From Bacillus sp. SD075 (lineage in GTDB: Bacteria; Bacillota; Bacilli; Bacillales; DSM-1321), in assembly GCF_017355165.1 (NCBI RefSeq), contig NZ_JADILK010000008.1, positions 115,134 through 179,133 on the forward strand: 64,000 bases of DNA, in the 5' to 3' direction. The notes below the pieces were generated by a model, which was not told the DNA's origin, ran no database searches, and worked only from the letters and a program-made list of their open reading frames with translations. The number at the start of each line of letters is the position of its first letter. Within the stretch, counting starts at the first letter, position 1. The position numbers and the translations under genes were made by a program. Of the stretch, positions 6,987 to 16,082 are shown piece after piece.

Positions 6987-7441
6987 CACTTCCCCTCCTG
7001 TTCCGCTGGAGATTCAAACAGTCTGTGCTTTGTACGGTATTCACTAGCGTTCATGATAAATTGCTTTCCGACTTTTTTAAGCCCATTTATGATGATGGGG
7101 GCCTGAAGATTCGCCGTCGTTTCATTGAAAGGATCTTGAATCGTTAAAATGACGAACGTAATGACTTCCAGTTCCGATTCTATTTCTAAAGAAGATAATA
7201 CCTCATCCGTAAGTTTCACTTCGTAATCATGAAACATTTCAAAAGGGTCCGTCACAATGAAGGCAAGCTCTTTTGTTTCTATCGATTGCAGGGCGAAAAA
7301 GGGCGTGTCATCCAAAGCTAGCAAGCAAAACTGTTTTTCTTCTAAAAATCCCGGTATCCCGCTTTCAAATACATAAATCTCTTTCTCTGCCATTTCGATT
7401 TCGCCATGAAATTTTGTTTGTAGAATCATCTGTGTTTTCAC
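6986..7441 (-). CDS. fliW: Flagellar assembly factor FliW
   Basis: A 151-aa FliW. In Bacillus it binds either flagellin or CsrA, so free cytoplasmic flagellin releases CsrA to repress hag. The family core TKFHGEIEM, then [17 protein letters not shown], is clear. The open frame starts at GTG 7441, overlapping the yviE stop; an ATG at 7429 (MILQTKFHG) matches the usual FliW N-terminus and may be the real start. It ends in the csrA overlap, so fliW and csrA are translationally coupled. Confidence 0.95.
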   Translation of the reverse strand: MKTQMILQTKFHGEIEMAEKEIYVFESGIPGFLEEKQFCLLALDDTPFFALQSIETKELAFIVTDPFEMFHDYEVKLTDEVLSSLEIESELEVITFVILTIQDPFNETTANLQAPIIINGLKKVGKQFIMNASEYRTKHRLFESPAEQEGK

Positions 7442-8016
7442 TTCCCTATCTCATCTGGAAATAAATTGATGAAATCTATATCCAGCGCATTTTTTTGTAG
7501 AATTTCGACATCCACACTGCCTGGTGTGTATGTATGGTTCACCCTGTTGATTCGAGCATCAATGATCGGTTTTTGGGCGATCGCTTCTATCTTCACTTCG
7601 GCTGGCTGGTAGTCAAGCTTCACGCTGAAATGAGAGGGGATCCAGCCGAGATTGAATTGCTTCCCAGGCCCTTTGCTGTTATGCCTCGCCTGGTCAGCGA
7701 GTGCATTACCGCCTTTTTCAATATGCCTCAGCTCCGTTCCCTGCTGTGAGCGTCTTGCCATACCCGCCAGCCAATCTTGATATCCCCGCTGCGCAAATTC
7801 ATCCACCCTCCTTGAGAGGCTTTTCAAATCCATGTCTTCCCTTGCTTGTGACTGATCGATCGTCAGCTTGCCTGGAGTCGTTTGGATTTCGAGGATCGCT
7901 TTCGGCTGTTCGATTGATTGGACTGCTGGCCTCTGTTCGATTTGCTGTATAGGCTGCTCTATATTCAATCCAATCTTCATTGCGGTGGATTGCAATCTAA
8001 TTTGCGGAATCTGCAT
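7438..8016 (-). CDS. yviE: YviE-like protein (DUF6470)
   Basis: A 192-aa protein in the B. subtilis yviE position between flgL and fliW. The N-terminus MQIPQIRLQSTAMKIGLN and the repeated QP-rich segment (QPIQQIEQRPAVQSIEQPKA) resemble the DUF6470 family. The function is unknown; conserved position in the flagellar operon suggests a structural or export accessory. I place the start at the second ATG (8016) since AAGGAG then lies 8 nt upstream. The open frame to 8025 would begin inside the ribosome site. It overlaps the fliW GTG by four bases. Confidence 0.85.
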   Translation of the reverse strand: MQIPQIRLQSTAMKIGLNIEQPIQQIEQRPAVQSIEQPKAILEIQTTPGKLTIDQSQAREDMDLKSLSRRVDEFAQRGYQDWLAGMARRSQQGTELRHIEKGGNALADQARHNSKGPGKQFNLGWIPSHFSVKLDYQPAEVKIEAIAQKPIIDARINRVNHTYTPGSVDVEILQKNALDIDFINLFPDEIGK

Positions 8017-8060
8017 CATCAACACTCCTTATAGAAAAAAGCTATCCGTTTAAGAATAGC

Positions 8061-8939
8061 TTAGCGAAGAAAATCCAATAAACTCGGTTGCATGATTTTT
8101 GCTCCGATACTTAAAGCAGCACTATGGACACTTTCCTGGGTGGTCAAATCCATGATCGCCTTTTCAATATCGACATCCTCATTTTTCGAAAGGATTTCAG
8201 TGGCAAAAACCTCCTGCTGCTTGAGACGGTCCGTCATCAGTTCAATCCGATTCTGCCTTGCGCCAACCTGGGCCTGCATGCCCAAGAAAGTATTTATCGT
8301 TGCATCAAGTCCTTCAAGCGTGCCACTCACGTCCCCGCCGTTTTCGAGTGCATCGATTGTCTGGTCGATGCTTCCGCCAGCAGCGAGTGCATCACCAAAA
8401 ATCTTGGAACCGTCCGTATTGATTTTAAGGGAAATCCCGGAAAACACTTCAAGGTTTATATTCCCTGTGCCATACACCGTATTTCCATCCGCGTCTTTAA
8501 CGGACGATGGTCTCACATTCGTATCCTGGCCGTTGAAAATATACTTCCCGCCTATCTGTGTGTCACCGAGATTTACGAGATGTTCTTTTAATTGCTTGAT
8601 TTCCTCTGAAATATTTTTCAATTGTTCGCCTTCATACGTTCCATTGCTGCCTTGAACCGTTAGCTCACGAATCCGTTGCATGGCGGAAACCGCTTCACTT
8701 ATGGCATCATCCGTGCTGTCGATCCAATTGGTCGCCTCGGAAATGTTGCTCCGATACTGCCCTATTTGATTGAGATTTGTCCGGTACCTCATTCCCATCA
8801 TGGCCGCAACGGGGTTATCGGATGGTTTGGAGAATTTCTTTTGAGAGGAAACCTGCTCTTGCAGCTTGGACATCTTTTCGTAACTGCTGCTTAAATTGCT
8901 CAACATATTATTGGTTAGCATCGATTGCGTTACCCGCAT
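8061..8939 (-). CDS. flgL: Flagellar hook-filament junction protein FlgL
   Basis: A 292-aa hook-associated protein 3 joining FlgK to flagellin. MRVTQSMLTNNMLSNLSSSY and the flagellin-like N-terminal helix (SGxKxxKPSDNPVAA type, here KKFSKPSDNPVAAM) are diagnostic. The C-terminus (DVDIEKAIMDLTTQE ... ILQPSLLDFLR type, here IMQPSLLDFLR) is typical. It is preceded by GGGGGGA and sits 14 nt downstream of flgK. Exported, extracellular. Confidence 0.97.
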   Translation of the reverse strand: MRVTQSMLTNNMLSNLSSSYEKMSKLQEQVSSQKKFSKPSDNPVAAMMGMRYRTNLNQIGQYRSNISEATNWIDSTDDAISEAVSAMQRIRELTVQGSNGTYEGEQLKNISEEIKQLKEHLVNLGDTQIGGKYIFNGQDTNVRPSSVKDADGNTVYGTGNINLEVFSGISLKINTDGSKIFGDALAAGGSIDQTIDALENGGDVSGTLEGLDATINTFLGMQAQVGARQNRIELMTDRLKQQEVFATEILSKNEDVDIEKAIMDLTTQESVHSAALSIGAKIMQPSLLDFLR

Positions 8940-8953
8940 GTTCGTCCCCCCTA

Positions 8954-10513
8954 TTATCGGCCTACTGTTCCCATTCCGTTTATGATTTTATCAAGCATTT
9001 CGTCCATCATCGTCATCATTCTTGCAGATGCGTTGTATGCCTGCTGGAATTTGATCATGTCCGTCATTTCTTCATCCAGGGATACCGAACTGACGGACTC
9101 CCTATTTTGATTGACTGAGGCAGCGAGCACGACTGAGTTGGACAGGTTCTTTTGGGCGCTTTGGGAATCCACCCCAAGCTTTCCGATGATACCGGAATAA
9201 TAGGTGTCGAAGCTTCCCGTCAATTCGTCAGAGTTTTGGTCTTTAGTCGTATACTCACTAAACGCCTTCTTTTTAAGGTCAGCCAGGAGTTTGGCATTTT
9301 CATTATCACCGGATGCCCCTCCGCTTTTTCCGCCTGCGGCAATTTTTGTGGGATCCTTAACGATTTCACCGTTCACCTTGATGCTTTGGGCGGCACTCTT
9401 ACCAGGTTCAAGTTCAAAGAAGTTCAATGTTGAAGTGTTGCCTTCACCTAATGCATAACCTTGTTTATGGATGGCATTGAACTCATTCACAAAAGCCGTC
9501 GTCATATTATCGAGCTTTTTCAGCATATCAGGATAAGCGCCGCCGATCATGCCGTCAGCTTTCTTATAGCCGAAGCTTTTGATCAAACCGGATAGTTCAC
9601 CCGAGAATTTGTAATCGGTCAATGTTTTCGAACCAAACTTCAATCCGTCTACCATACCTGTCTTTTTATCATGGCTAACTTCAACTTTCGAAGTTCCCAC
9701 CATCCCGGTTTGGTTAACACTGACCAGATTGATGGGCGGCGCAAAAGACGAACCGTCTTCTTGCATCAATTCGATGTTGTATAGCCCTGTAGCCACATCA
9801 CTGGCTCTGCCATAATCCGTCGGAATGACGTTATTCACTTTAATGCTGACAAGCTGTGAGAGATTGTCTACGAGTACATCACGTTTATCATAAAGGTCAT
9901 TGGGGATATAACCATGCGGTTCCACTTTGCTGATCTGCTGGTTAAGCTGATCAATACTGCTGATGAGTGTATTGATTTCGTTCGCTTTGACGTTTATCTG
10001 ATTGCCGATATCCGTTTGTACATTCGTTAGCGAGTTGTAGTAGTAGTTTAGGATATCCGCGACCATGACACCCGTCGAGGCAACGACTTCACGCGCCCCG
10101 GAGTTTTCCGTATTCGCCGTCAGCCCCTGAAGCGAATTCCAGAACTTCTCCATCGTGGCGGCTAACCCGCTGTCGGTCGGTTCGTTCATGACGCCTTCCA
10201 TTTTCGTCAGGGATTCGCTCATGGCCCCGTAATAACCGATTTTATTACTTTGTGTCCTGAATTGTGCATCCAGGAAACTGTCACGGATCCGTTGAACCGT
10301 TTCAGCCGCCACTCCTGTCCCGATTTGGCCGGCAACGCGCGGGCTGTTCAAACCTACAGTAGGGAAGCCCGACGTCTGGACCATGTTGACCCGCTGCCTT
10401 GAATATCCTAATGTATTGGCATTGGCCACGTTATTTCCTGTTGTATACAAGGCACCTTGAGAGGTGGATAATCCGCGTTTGGCGGTCTCAAGACCCATAA
10501 AGCTTGAAATCAT
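8954..10513 (-). CDS. flgK: Flagellar hook-associated protein FlgK
   Basis: A 519-aa hook-associated protein 1. The N-terminus SFMGLETAKRGLSTSQGALY, then TTGNNVANANTLGYSRQRV, is the FlgK/FlgE-type rod-hook motif. The C-terminal SSVSLDEEMTDMIKFQQAYN with ASARMMTMMDEMLD is equally diagnostic. The length is normal. Start ATG 10513 follows GGAGGTG. It lies between flgN (its presumed chaperone) and flgL, as in B. subtilis. Confidence 0.98.
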   Translation of the reverse strand: MISSFMGLETAKRGLSTSQGALYTTGNNVANANTLGYSRQRVNMVQTSGFPTVGLNSPRVAGQIGTGVAAETVQRIRDSFLDAQFRTQSNKIGYYGAMSESLTKMEGVMNEPTDSGLAATMEKFWNSLQGLTANTENSGAREVVASTGVMVADILNYYYNSLTNVQTDIGNQINVKANEINTLISSIDQLNQQISKVEPHGYIPNDLYDKRDVLVDNLSQLVSIKVNNVIPTDYGRASDVATGLYNIELMQEDGSSFAPPINLVSVNQTGMVGTSKVEVSHDKKTGMVDGLKFGSKTLTDYKFSGELSGLIKSFGYKKADGMIGGAYPDMLKKLDNMTTAFVNEFNAIHKQGYALGEGNTSTLNFFELEPGKSAAQSIKVNGEIVKDPTKIAAGGKSGGASGDNENAKLLADLKKKAFSEYTTKDQNSDELTGSFDTYYSGIIGKLGVDSQSAQKNLSNSVVLAASVNQNRESVSSVSLDEEMTDMIKFQQAYNASARMMTMMDEMLDKIINGMGTVGR

Positions 10514-10543
10514 TTGCTCGCACCTCCATCTTTTTTCTGCTTC

Positions 10544-11032
10544 CTATGCTTTGGAATCAAACATTACCCTCCCGATTTTCGCCGTTTCCCTAACCGAATC
10601 CCCGTAATTCAGGTTCTGGTTCTGCGGCCTCAGAATATCCAAAGAGACATTGATAAATTGAAGGGACTGATAGATCAATTGCTGATTTAAACCGTTCCGC
10701 TCTTTCAGCTTAGCCACTTCGTCCAGCAATTCCGCTTTAAGCATTTCAAGGGCTTCCGTTTCTTCTGTTCCTGTCAGTTCCGTTACGGTATGGATGGAAG
10801 GCGGCTTTCCCACCGTTCCATTTGCGGCAAGATATTCCTCGACTGCCCTTTCCCTTTCCTTATCCGTTTGACTGATCGCTTTAATATGCTTTTGTTCCGA
10901 AATCAGCAGGGCAGTCATTGCCTCGGTATCATTTGCTTTCAAAATGGCCGTTTTTCTTATCGCTATTTGATTGAAGCTTTTATGAAGCTTGATCAATTTT
11001 TCAAGCGATCCGATGATGTTCCGTGCAGACAT
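10544..11032 (-). CDS. flgN: Flagellar export chaperone FlgN
   Basis: A 162-aa helical protein of the FlgN family, the cytoplasmic chaperone for FlgK and FlgL. I start at ATG 11032 (MSARNIIGSLEKLIKLHKSF) because GGAGGAGG lies directly upstream and the size then equals B. subtilis YvyG/FlgN (about 160 aa). The open frame to 11092 would start within the intergenic region. The long helices with LNQQLIYQSLQFINVSLDIL near residue 120 fit the family. It is followed by flgK after 30 nt. Confidence 0.92.
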   Translation of the reverse strand: MSARNIIGSLEKLIKLHKSFNQIAIRKTAILKANDTEAMTALLISEQKHIKAISQTDKERERAVEEYLAANGTVGKPPSIHTVTELTGTEETEALEMLKAELLDEVAKLKERNGLNQQLIYQSLQFINVSLDILRPQNQNLNYGDSVRETAKIGRVMFDSKA

Positions 11033-11110
11033 TTTGCTGCCTCCTCCGCTCATAAATGAAGGACGGAAAATGGCTCCGTCCACAACATTCAAGCTTTTTC
11101 ATTGAAAAAC

Positions 11111-11374
11111 TCATTTCCGGTAAAAGTCGATGAGACCCTTAGCCGTTGCTTGTGCATTCAATTTATAATTTCCTTTTTCAACTTGGATTTTCAGGTCGTC
11201 CACTTTTGCTTGTCTTGCAGCGAGAATCGGAGATGATTGCTGCATTTCTTTTGCCGCTGAAGAAATTTCAACTTTATCCGTGGATTTGACCTTGGATTCT
11301 TTGATATTTCCCGTTTTATTGGCTTGAAGATTATAAGGGTTAACACCTGTCATACCGACGTTATTGATTTTCAT
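11111..11374 (-). CDS. flgM: Anti-sigma-D factor FlgM
   Basis: An 87-aa anti-sigma factor that holds SigD inactive until the hook-basal body is finished. The C-terminal sigma-binding part is clear: DKVEISSAAKEMQ, then ARQAKVDDLKIQVEKGNYKL and TAKGLIDFYR. ATG 11374 is preceded by AAGGAGAGG. A SigD-type promoter about 100 bp upstream would give the usual feedback, in addition to readthrough from comF-yvyF. Confidence 0.96.
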   Translation of the reverse strand: MKINNVGMTGVNPYNLQANKTGNIKESKVKSTDKVEISSAAKEMQQSSPILAARQAKVDDLKIQVEKGNYKLNAQATAKGLIDFYRK

Positions 11375-11476
11375 ATTCCAGATCCTCTCCTTCGGTCGAT
11401 TTTATAAATCCCATAATGTTTCGATTCCTAACACATGAAAATGGCTCTTGACTGTGTTTTATTCTCCCTATCGTTA

Positions 11477-11502
11477 TTATCGACAAGGAAAGGATTTCTT
11501 TA
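11477..11502 (-). promoter_or_regulatory. SigD-type promoter upstream of flgM
   Basis: TAAA (11499-11502) and GTCGATAA (11477-11484) on the minus strand, with a 14-nt spacer (one shorter than usual). It sits in the 227-nt gap between yvyF and flgM, where B. subtilis also has a SigD promoter. Confidence 0.65.
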
Positions 11503-11601
11503 ATTGTTTCCTTCAATCTTTCCTTCGACACCCATTGTCGAATATCGTTCTCAATATCGAATATTTTAACAAATACCGCATCATGTTTCCATGATTTATC
11601 C

Positions 11602-12009
11602 CTATAGTTCACCATTCATGTAGTACGTATTTTTTTTATCATTTCCTTGAATTTCAGTCAGGCGCTTTTCCTCATTTTCAAATGCCTGTAAATCCGATCG
11701 CAGTGAATTGCCGCATTTACTGCATAATCTTCCGCTCTTGATGTTAACGCCGCACTTTTCACATGGAATTCCTAGATTGGGAAACTGCGCCAGCTTACCG
11801 GTTCTCACAAATTTAATTATTAACGTTTCTTCAACGCCAGTGCCCTTAACCACCTGCATCATGGATGCCGTTCTATTTATTTTCTTACGAATATATGCAT
11901 ACACTTTATCATATTGGGCTTCTTCTTCTTTATAGCAGGCATCGCATACATCACGGAATTTCGTCATAACGAATAACGAATTACAGTTTGGACAGTTGAA
12001 TACTTCCAT
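11602..12009 (-). CDS. yvyF: Flagellar operon zinc-ribbon protein YvyF
   Basis: A 135-aa protein of the TIGR03826 type found before flgM. An N-terminal zinc ribbon (CPNCNSLFV, then CDACYKEEE) precedes a helix-turn-helix-like segment (TGVEETLIIKFVRTGKL). A C-terminal CxxC pair (CEKCG and CSKCG) follows. Its biochemical role is unknown. It is encoded 97 nt after comFC. It is transcribed with the comF genes and may link competence and motility transcription. Confidence 0.9.
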   Translation of the reverse strand: MEVFNCPNCNSLFVMTKFRDVCDACYKEEEAQYDKVYAYIRKKINRTASMMQVVKGTGVEETLIIKFVRTGKLAQFPNLGIPCEKCGVNIKSGRLCSKCGNSLRSDLQAFENEEKRLTEIQGNDKKNTYYMNGEL

Positions 12010-12106
12010 CGGGCCCCTCCTTCACCATCACAGCGATTATTCTTTATTACTATATATATCGAATAATCCCGGCCATACTTTAGGATGTTCATTAAAATTA
12101 GCTGTT

Positions 12107-12799
12107 TCACCTAGCCAGGGTGATGGATGATACTTCTTTCGCCCCAGCCGTTATTAAAGCTTTGGCTGCATGCCTGAGAGTTGTGCCTGTTGTGTAAATG
12201 TCATCGATGATCAAAATAGATTTATGCTCCAGCAAATCAGATGGCATGGCCTGAAAAACCTGCGGTAATGACATTCTCTCTTGACGTGATTTTTTTGATT
12301 GTTTTTCCGTATGGATTCTTGTCAAGGTCTCAGCCGAGTGAAGCCCAAGTAGATCAGCCAAAGCCTGTCCCTGGTTGAATCCCCGCTCCCTAAGCCGTTC
12401 ATGACTAAGCGGAATGACCGTTACCATGTCAAATTCCATGTCCCTTAACCTTTCTTTCAAAAAAGGGACGAAAACCTCCGCCAATGCGTAATCCCCCCGG
12501 TACTTATATTTAGCAATAATATCTTTTACGTATTCATTATAATGAAATAGCGATATGTTCTTCGACAAATAGCCTCCCCACTCCCTATCCCTTTCCCACT
12601 TTGAACAATCAAGACAGAGGTCACCGGTGGTATGATCCCCGCCCAGCTCCCTTGAGCACATTGAACATCTTTCTCCAGTTATCCATTTCAGTTTCCCCTC
12701 ACATCCTGTACAGATTGCCCTTGCCTCCGGCCGAGCTAAAAGGCCCCGCCATGTCAGTGCTTGCTTCATTCCTTCATCACAAACAAGACATCTATTCAT
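12107..12799 (-). CDS. comFC: Competence protein ComFC, phosphoribosyltransferase-like
   Basis: A 230-aa ComF-family protein needed for DNA uptake during transformation. An N-terminal zinc finger (CLVCDEG, CTGCEGKLKW, CSMCSREL, CLDCSKWE) is followed by a PRTase fold. The fold has RERGFNQGQALADLL and the PRPP-binding loop SILIIDDIYTTGTTLRHAAK. It overlaps the comFA 3' end by 8 nt, so the two are coupled. In B. subtilis comFB lies between them; here it is missing. Confidence 0.94.
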   Translation of the reverse strand: MNRCLVCDEGMKQALTWRGLLARPEARAICTGCEGKLKWITGERCSMCSRELGGDHTTGDLCLDCSKWERDREWGGYLSKNISLFHYNEYVKDIIAKYKYRGDYALAEVFVPFLKERLRDMEFDMVTVIPLSHERLRERGFNQGQALADLLGLHSAETLTRIHTEKQSKKSRQERMSLPQVFQAMPSDLLEHKSILIIDDIYTTGTTLRHAAKALITAGAKEVSSITLAR

Positions 12800-14192
12800 C
12801 CAGCAGCCCCCTTTTCATGGCATCTTTATTCATCATTTGTATATGGTGAACCGCCTCGACCATCGCTTTACTTTTACCGTAATGAAAAAAGGTGATCGTC
12901 CCGGCGGGGTTAGCAAAGCTTCTTCCTACCCTGCCAGCTATCTGAACGAGGGCACTATCAGAAAACACTTCATGTTCAGTTCCGATCACCGCCACTTCCA
13001 ACCGCTCAATTGTCACGCCCCGTTCCAGGATGGTCGTGGTCAGTAATCCCGGAACCATTCCATTCCTTAGTGCCCTTACTTTTTCTTTTCGATCAGGGTG
13101 CCGGGAGTGGACAATCGATAATTTTGGGGACAGCTTTTGAAACAGCGGAATGACCTGCTCCATTACTTGAATGCTTGGAAAAAACAATAGGAAGGGGATA
13201 TTCTTCTTAAGGCGTTCACTTACCCAGCCGTTGATTGCAAGGGGAATCTTTTTTTGAAGAAATAGTTTTTTCCAATTGCCGCACCACTTCATTTCAGGGA
13301 CCGGGATTGGCTGACGATGATAACGGGCCGGGATTATGATAGCTTTCAATTTGCCGCTTCGATATAGCCGTTTCATCCGTTTCGAAGGTGTGGCGGTCAA
13401 GTAAATGGTTGCCGCAGAAACCTTTTTGGATTTATTAACGGCATAATGCAGCGAATCATCAATTGAGTAAGGAAACGCGTCGACTTCATCAATGATGATG
13501 ACGTCGAAAGCTTCAATAAAACGGTAAAGCTGATGTGTCGTGGAAACGGTTAGCGGCGAAAAGCCATGCCGATCGGCACTGCCGGCATAGAGGGTTGTGA
13601 CTTCAATCGCAGGAAAAGCTTTTTTTAACCTTGGGGAGAGTTCGAGAACCACATCGGTCCGCGGTGTTGCCAAACAAATCCGCCTCCCGGCATGTAAAGC
13701 TGCCTCAATCGCTGGAAATAAGACCTCCGTCTTCCCTGCCCCGCATACAGCCCATACCAGAAATTCATCTTTTCCCTTTACGGCTTCAACGACACAGTCG
13801 GAGGCATTTTGTTGACCTTTCGATAAAGTGCCTGCCCACCTCATTACATTGTCAGGAATCGTAAACTGAATGTCGGGACCGGTCCACCTATAAAGCTTTG
13901 CACATTCACTGACCCGTCCCATCATGATGCATGAGCGGCAGTAAGTGCAATCTTGATTGCAAATCTTGCAAGGGAATGTATAAAACAAAGTTTGTTCTTT
14001 GTTCCCGCAGCGTGCACAGTGATAACTGCCATTTCTGGATAGCACGCCGCACGTTTCGGAGACATACCCATTCTTGATGTGCTCTGCGAGAAGTTCTTGG
14101 GAGAAGGGGATTTCGAAGGCCAAGAGATGTTTGCCTGTGAGATGGTTCTGAAGTTCTGGGGAATAGGGGTGGGAAATGCTCATTTTTTCCAA
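12792..14192 (-). CDS. comFA: DNA uptake helicase ComFA
   Basis: A 466-aa DEAD-type ATPase thought to drive single-stranded DNA through the ComEC channel. A four-cysteine zinc finger (CARCGNKEQTL..CKIC, CTYCRSC) precedes Walker A (CGAGKTEVLFPAI, about residue 150) and the DEVD box (IIIDEVDAFPY). Motif III is LTATPSKRMKR and motif VI is VQIAGRVGRS. The start is TTG at 14192 with GGAGG 7 nt upstream; an ATG at 14183 is less well placed. Confidence 0.95.
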   Translation of the reverse strand: MEKMSISHPYSPELQNHLTGKHLLAFEIPFSQELLAEHIKNGYVSETCGVLSRNGSYHCARCGNKEQTLFYTFPCKICNQDCTYCRSCIMMGRVSECAKLYRWTGPDIQFTIPDNVMRWAGTLSKGQQNASDCVVEAVKGKDEFLVWAVCGAGKTEVLFPAIEAALHAGRRICLATPRTDVVLELSPRLKKAFPAIEVTTLYAGSADRHGFSPLTVSTTHQLYRFIEAFDVIIIDEVDAFPYSIDDSLHYAVNKSKKVSAATIYLTATPSKRMKRLYRSGKLKAIIIPARYHRQPIPVPEMKWCGNWKKLFLQKKIPLAINGWVSERLKKNIPFLLFFPSIQVMEQVIPLFQKLSPKLSIVHSRHPDRKEKVRALRNGMVPGLLTTTILERGVTIERLEVAVIGTEHEVFSDSALVQIAGRVGRSFANPAGTITFFHYGKSKAMVEAVHHIQMMNKDAMKRGLLDE

Positions 14193-14275
14193 ACTGCAAC
14201 CTCCATTTCTTGATAAATTAGACTCTTCCTTATCATTCGCTTTTTACTTCCGGATTCCTTTTTGTTCCATATAAA

Positions 14276-14299
14276 AAGCCTTTCACTTAGGAAAGGCTT
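14276..14299 (-). terminator. Terminator of the degV-family gene
   Basis: AAGCCTTTC/GAAAGGCTT stem with 6-nt loop and TTTTTAT on the minus strand, between the degV-family stop and comFA. Confidence 0.85.
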
Positions 14300-14305
14300 C
14301 ACAGC

Positions 14306-15148
14306 TTAAATTTTATACCAACCCATCCCCATTGAGCCTTCGCCCAGATGCGTTCCGATTACTGGACCGAAGTAGCTGATGTCGAATTCGACATTCGGGA
14401 ACCGAGCTTCAAGTTCCACTTTCCAGTCTTTAGCTTCACTTTCCCGTTTTGCATGAATAATGACGGCTTTATATTTCTCGCCGCTCGCCGCGTCTTCTCC
14501 AAGTAAATCGGCAATCCGTTTCATCGCTTTTTTTCTAGTACGGATTTTTTCGAATGGGACGATGACTTTATCAACAAAATGGAGGACCGGCTTCACTTGA
14601 AGCAGACTGCCGATCAATGCTTGGGCACTGCTTAAGCGGCCTCCGCGCTGCAGATGGGATAGGTCATCTGCCATGAAGTATGCCCTGACCGATGGTTTCA
14701 TTTCTTCGAGCTTGGCCAAGATTTCTTCTGCACCTTTACCATCGAGTGCCATCTTTGCCGCTTCTATCACGTAAAACCCCTGTACCATGCAGCTGATTTC
14801 CGAATCAAAGGCATGAACCCTAATTCCCTCGACCATTTCACCTGCAGATACCGCTCCTTGATACGTTCCGCTGATGCCGCTCGATAAATGAATGGAAATT
14901 ACATCATCATATTCGTTTTGCAGCTCCTCGAACTTCTCGACAAACTTCCCGATCGGAGGCTGTGAAGTGGTCGGCAATTTCTCCTGCCTCTTCACTTCCT
15001 CATAAAACTCATCCGCAGTAATATCAACTTCCTCCCGATAAGCCTCATTGGAAAAAATGACATTAAGCGGCATCATATGTATATGTAAACGATCACGTAT
15101 TTCCTTAGGTATATATGCAGTGCTATCCGTTACGACTGCGGTTTTCAT
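14306..15148 (-). CDS. DegV family fatty-acid-binding protein
   Basis: A 280-aa DegV/FakB-type protein that binds a single fatty acid, typically presenting it to a FakA kinase. The family motifs are clear: AVVTDSTAYIPKE at the N-terminus, PTTSQPPIGKFVEKFEEL and ISIHLSSGISGTYQGA, then HLQRGGRLS. It ends with the family GTHLGEGSMGMGW. The position beside degSU is the origin of the DegV name in B. subtilis. It is monocistronic, with its own terminator. Confidence 0.93.
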   Translation of the reverse strand: MKTAVVTDSTAYIPKEIRDRLHIHMMPLNVIFSNEAYREEVDITADEFYEEVKRQEKLPTTSQPPIGKFVEKFEELQNEYDDVISIHLSSGISGTYQGAVSAGEMVEGIRVHAFDSEISCMVQGFYVIEAAKMALDGKGAEEILAKLEEMKPSVRAYFMADDLSHLQRGGRLSSAQALIGSLLQVKPVLHFVDKVIVPFEKIRTRKKAMKRIADLLGEDAASGEKYKAVIIHAKRESEAKDWKVELEARFPNVEFDISYFGPVIGTHLGEGSMGMGWYKI

Positions 15149-15289
15149 AATAGTACCATCCTTATAAAAATTTACTCTGTATCCTATTCACCATTCTATC
15201 TGAAAATGCCTTTATTTGCATTAAATAGCATTCTGCATTACCCAAAATATGAAACCATAAATTTGCATGTAGTCACCTTCAAACAAAAA

Positions 15290-15335
15290 AATCCAGCCCC
15301 TCAGTACGCATTGCGGATCTGAAGAGCCGGACTTA
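15290..15335 (-). terminator. Terminator of degS-degU
   Basis: Imperfect long hairpin (TCCAGCCCCTCAGT arm against CTGAAGAGCCGGA, with an inner CGCATTGCG loop stem) followed by TTTTTTTG on the minus strand, shortly after the degU stop. Confidence 0.75.
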
Positions 15336-15348
15336 TCAAACGCTTTAA

Positions 15349-16032
15349 TTACTTCACTTCTACCCAGCCGTTTTTAATAGCTAGGACAACCGCTTGTGTA
15401 CGGTCATTCACATTCATCTTCTGAAGAATGTTACTCACATGGTTCTTGACTGTTTTTTCACTGATATATAGAGTTTCACCGATGGCACGGTTACTTTTCC
15501 CGTCCGCTAAAAGTTGAAGCACTTCACATTCGCGTCGAGTCAATAGGTGAAGCGGCCTCCGGATCTCTATTGTATGAACGGAATCACGATCGGCACCTTC
15601 TTCAGCTGCTAAGCGGCGATATTCTTTAACTAAATTATGGGTCACCTTCGGATGAAGGTATGAACCGCCTTCAGCAACTACACGAACAGCATCGATCAAC
15701 GCATCTGCGTCCATTTCTTTCAACAGATAACCTTGTGCTCCTGTTTTCAATGCGTGCTGCACGTAGTTTTCATCATCATGAATGGAAAGGATGATCACCT
15801 TTGTTTCAGGGTAACGGTTCACGAGCATTTTTGTTGCTTCGACCCCATTCATGTTCGGCATGTTGATATCCATGATAACAACATCGGGTTTATGTGTTTC
15901 AACGAGATCCATAGCCTCGCTTCCGTCATCACCCTCTGCAACAACATCAAAGGATGATTCAAAATCTAATATGCGTTTTACGCCTTCACGGAAAAGCTGA
16001 TGGTCATCGATAATGATGATACTAGTCTTCAA
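15349..16032 (-). CDS. degU: Two-component response regulator DegU
   Basis: A 227-aa NarL/LuxR-type regulator of exoenzymes, competence, motility and multicellularity. The receiver domain (1-120) has the acidic pair [16 protein letters not shown], the phospho-acceptor Asp in [13 protein letters not shown], and Lys in [11 protein letters not shown]. The C-terminal HTH has [18 protein letters not shown] and [15 protein letters not shown]. The start codon is TTG at 16032 with AGGAGG 9 nt upstream, a weaker initiator than ATG. It lies 50 nt after degS. Confidence 0.97.
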   Translation of the reverse strand: MKTSIIIIDDHQLFREGVKRILDFESSFDVVAEGDDGSEAMDLVETHKPDVVIMDINMPNMNGVEATKMLVNRYPETKVIILSIHDDENYVQHALKTGAQGYLLKEMDADALIDAVRVVAEGGSYLHPKVTHNLVKEYRRLAAEEGADRDSVHTIEIRRPLHLLTRRECEVLQLLADGKSNRAIGETLYISEKTVKNHVSNILQKMNVNDRTQAVVLAIKNGWVEVK

Positions 16033-16082
16033 CGGCTTCTTCCTCCTATTTTCTATTTGATTTGTCTATTCTCTATAATTTA

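Noticed and set aside
11597..11612. Sequence similar to the 16-bp palindromic box (12 of 16) at the yvyF 3' end
   Set aside because: It lies at a gene end in the flagellar operon, lacks the TAT end and could be chance.
11361..11615. 84-aa minus-strand ORF between yvyF and flgM
   Set aside because: It spans the flgM SigD promoter and leader, overlaps both neighbours and has no ribosome site.
13906..14199. 97-aa minus-strand ORF overlapping comFA
   Set aside because: Shadow frame of comFA, whose zinc finger and helicase motifs are in the main frame.
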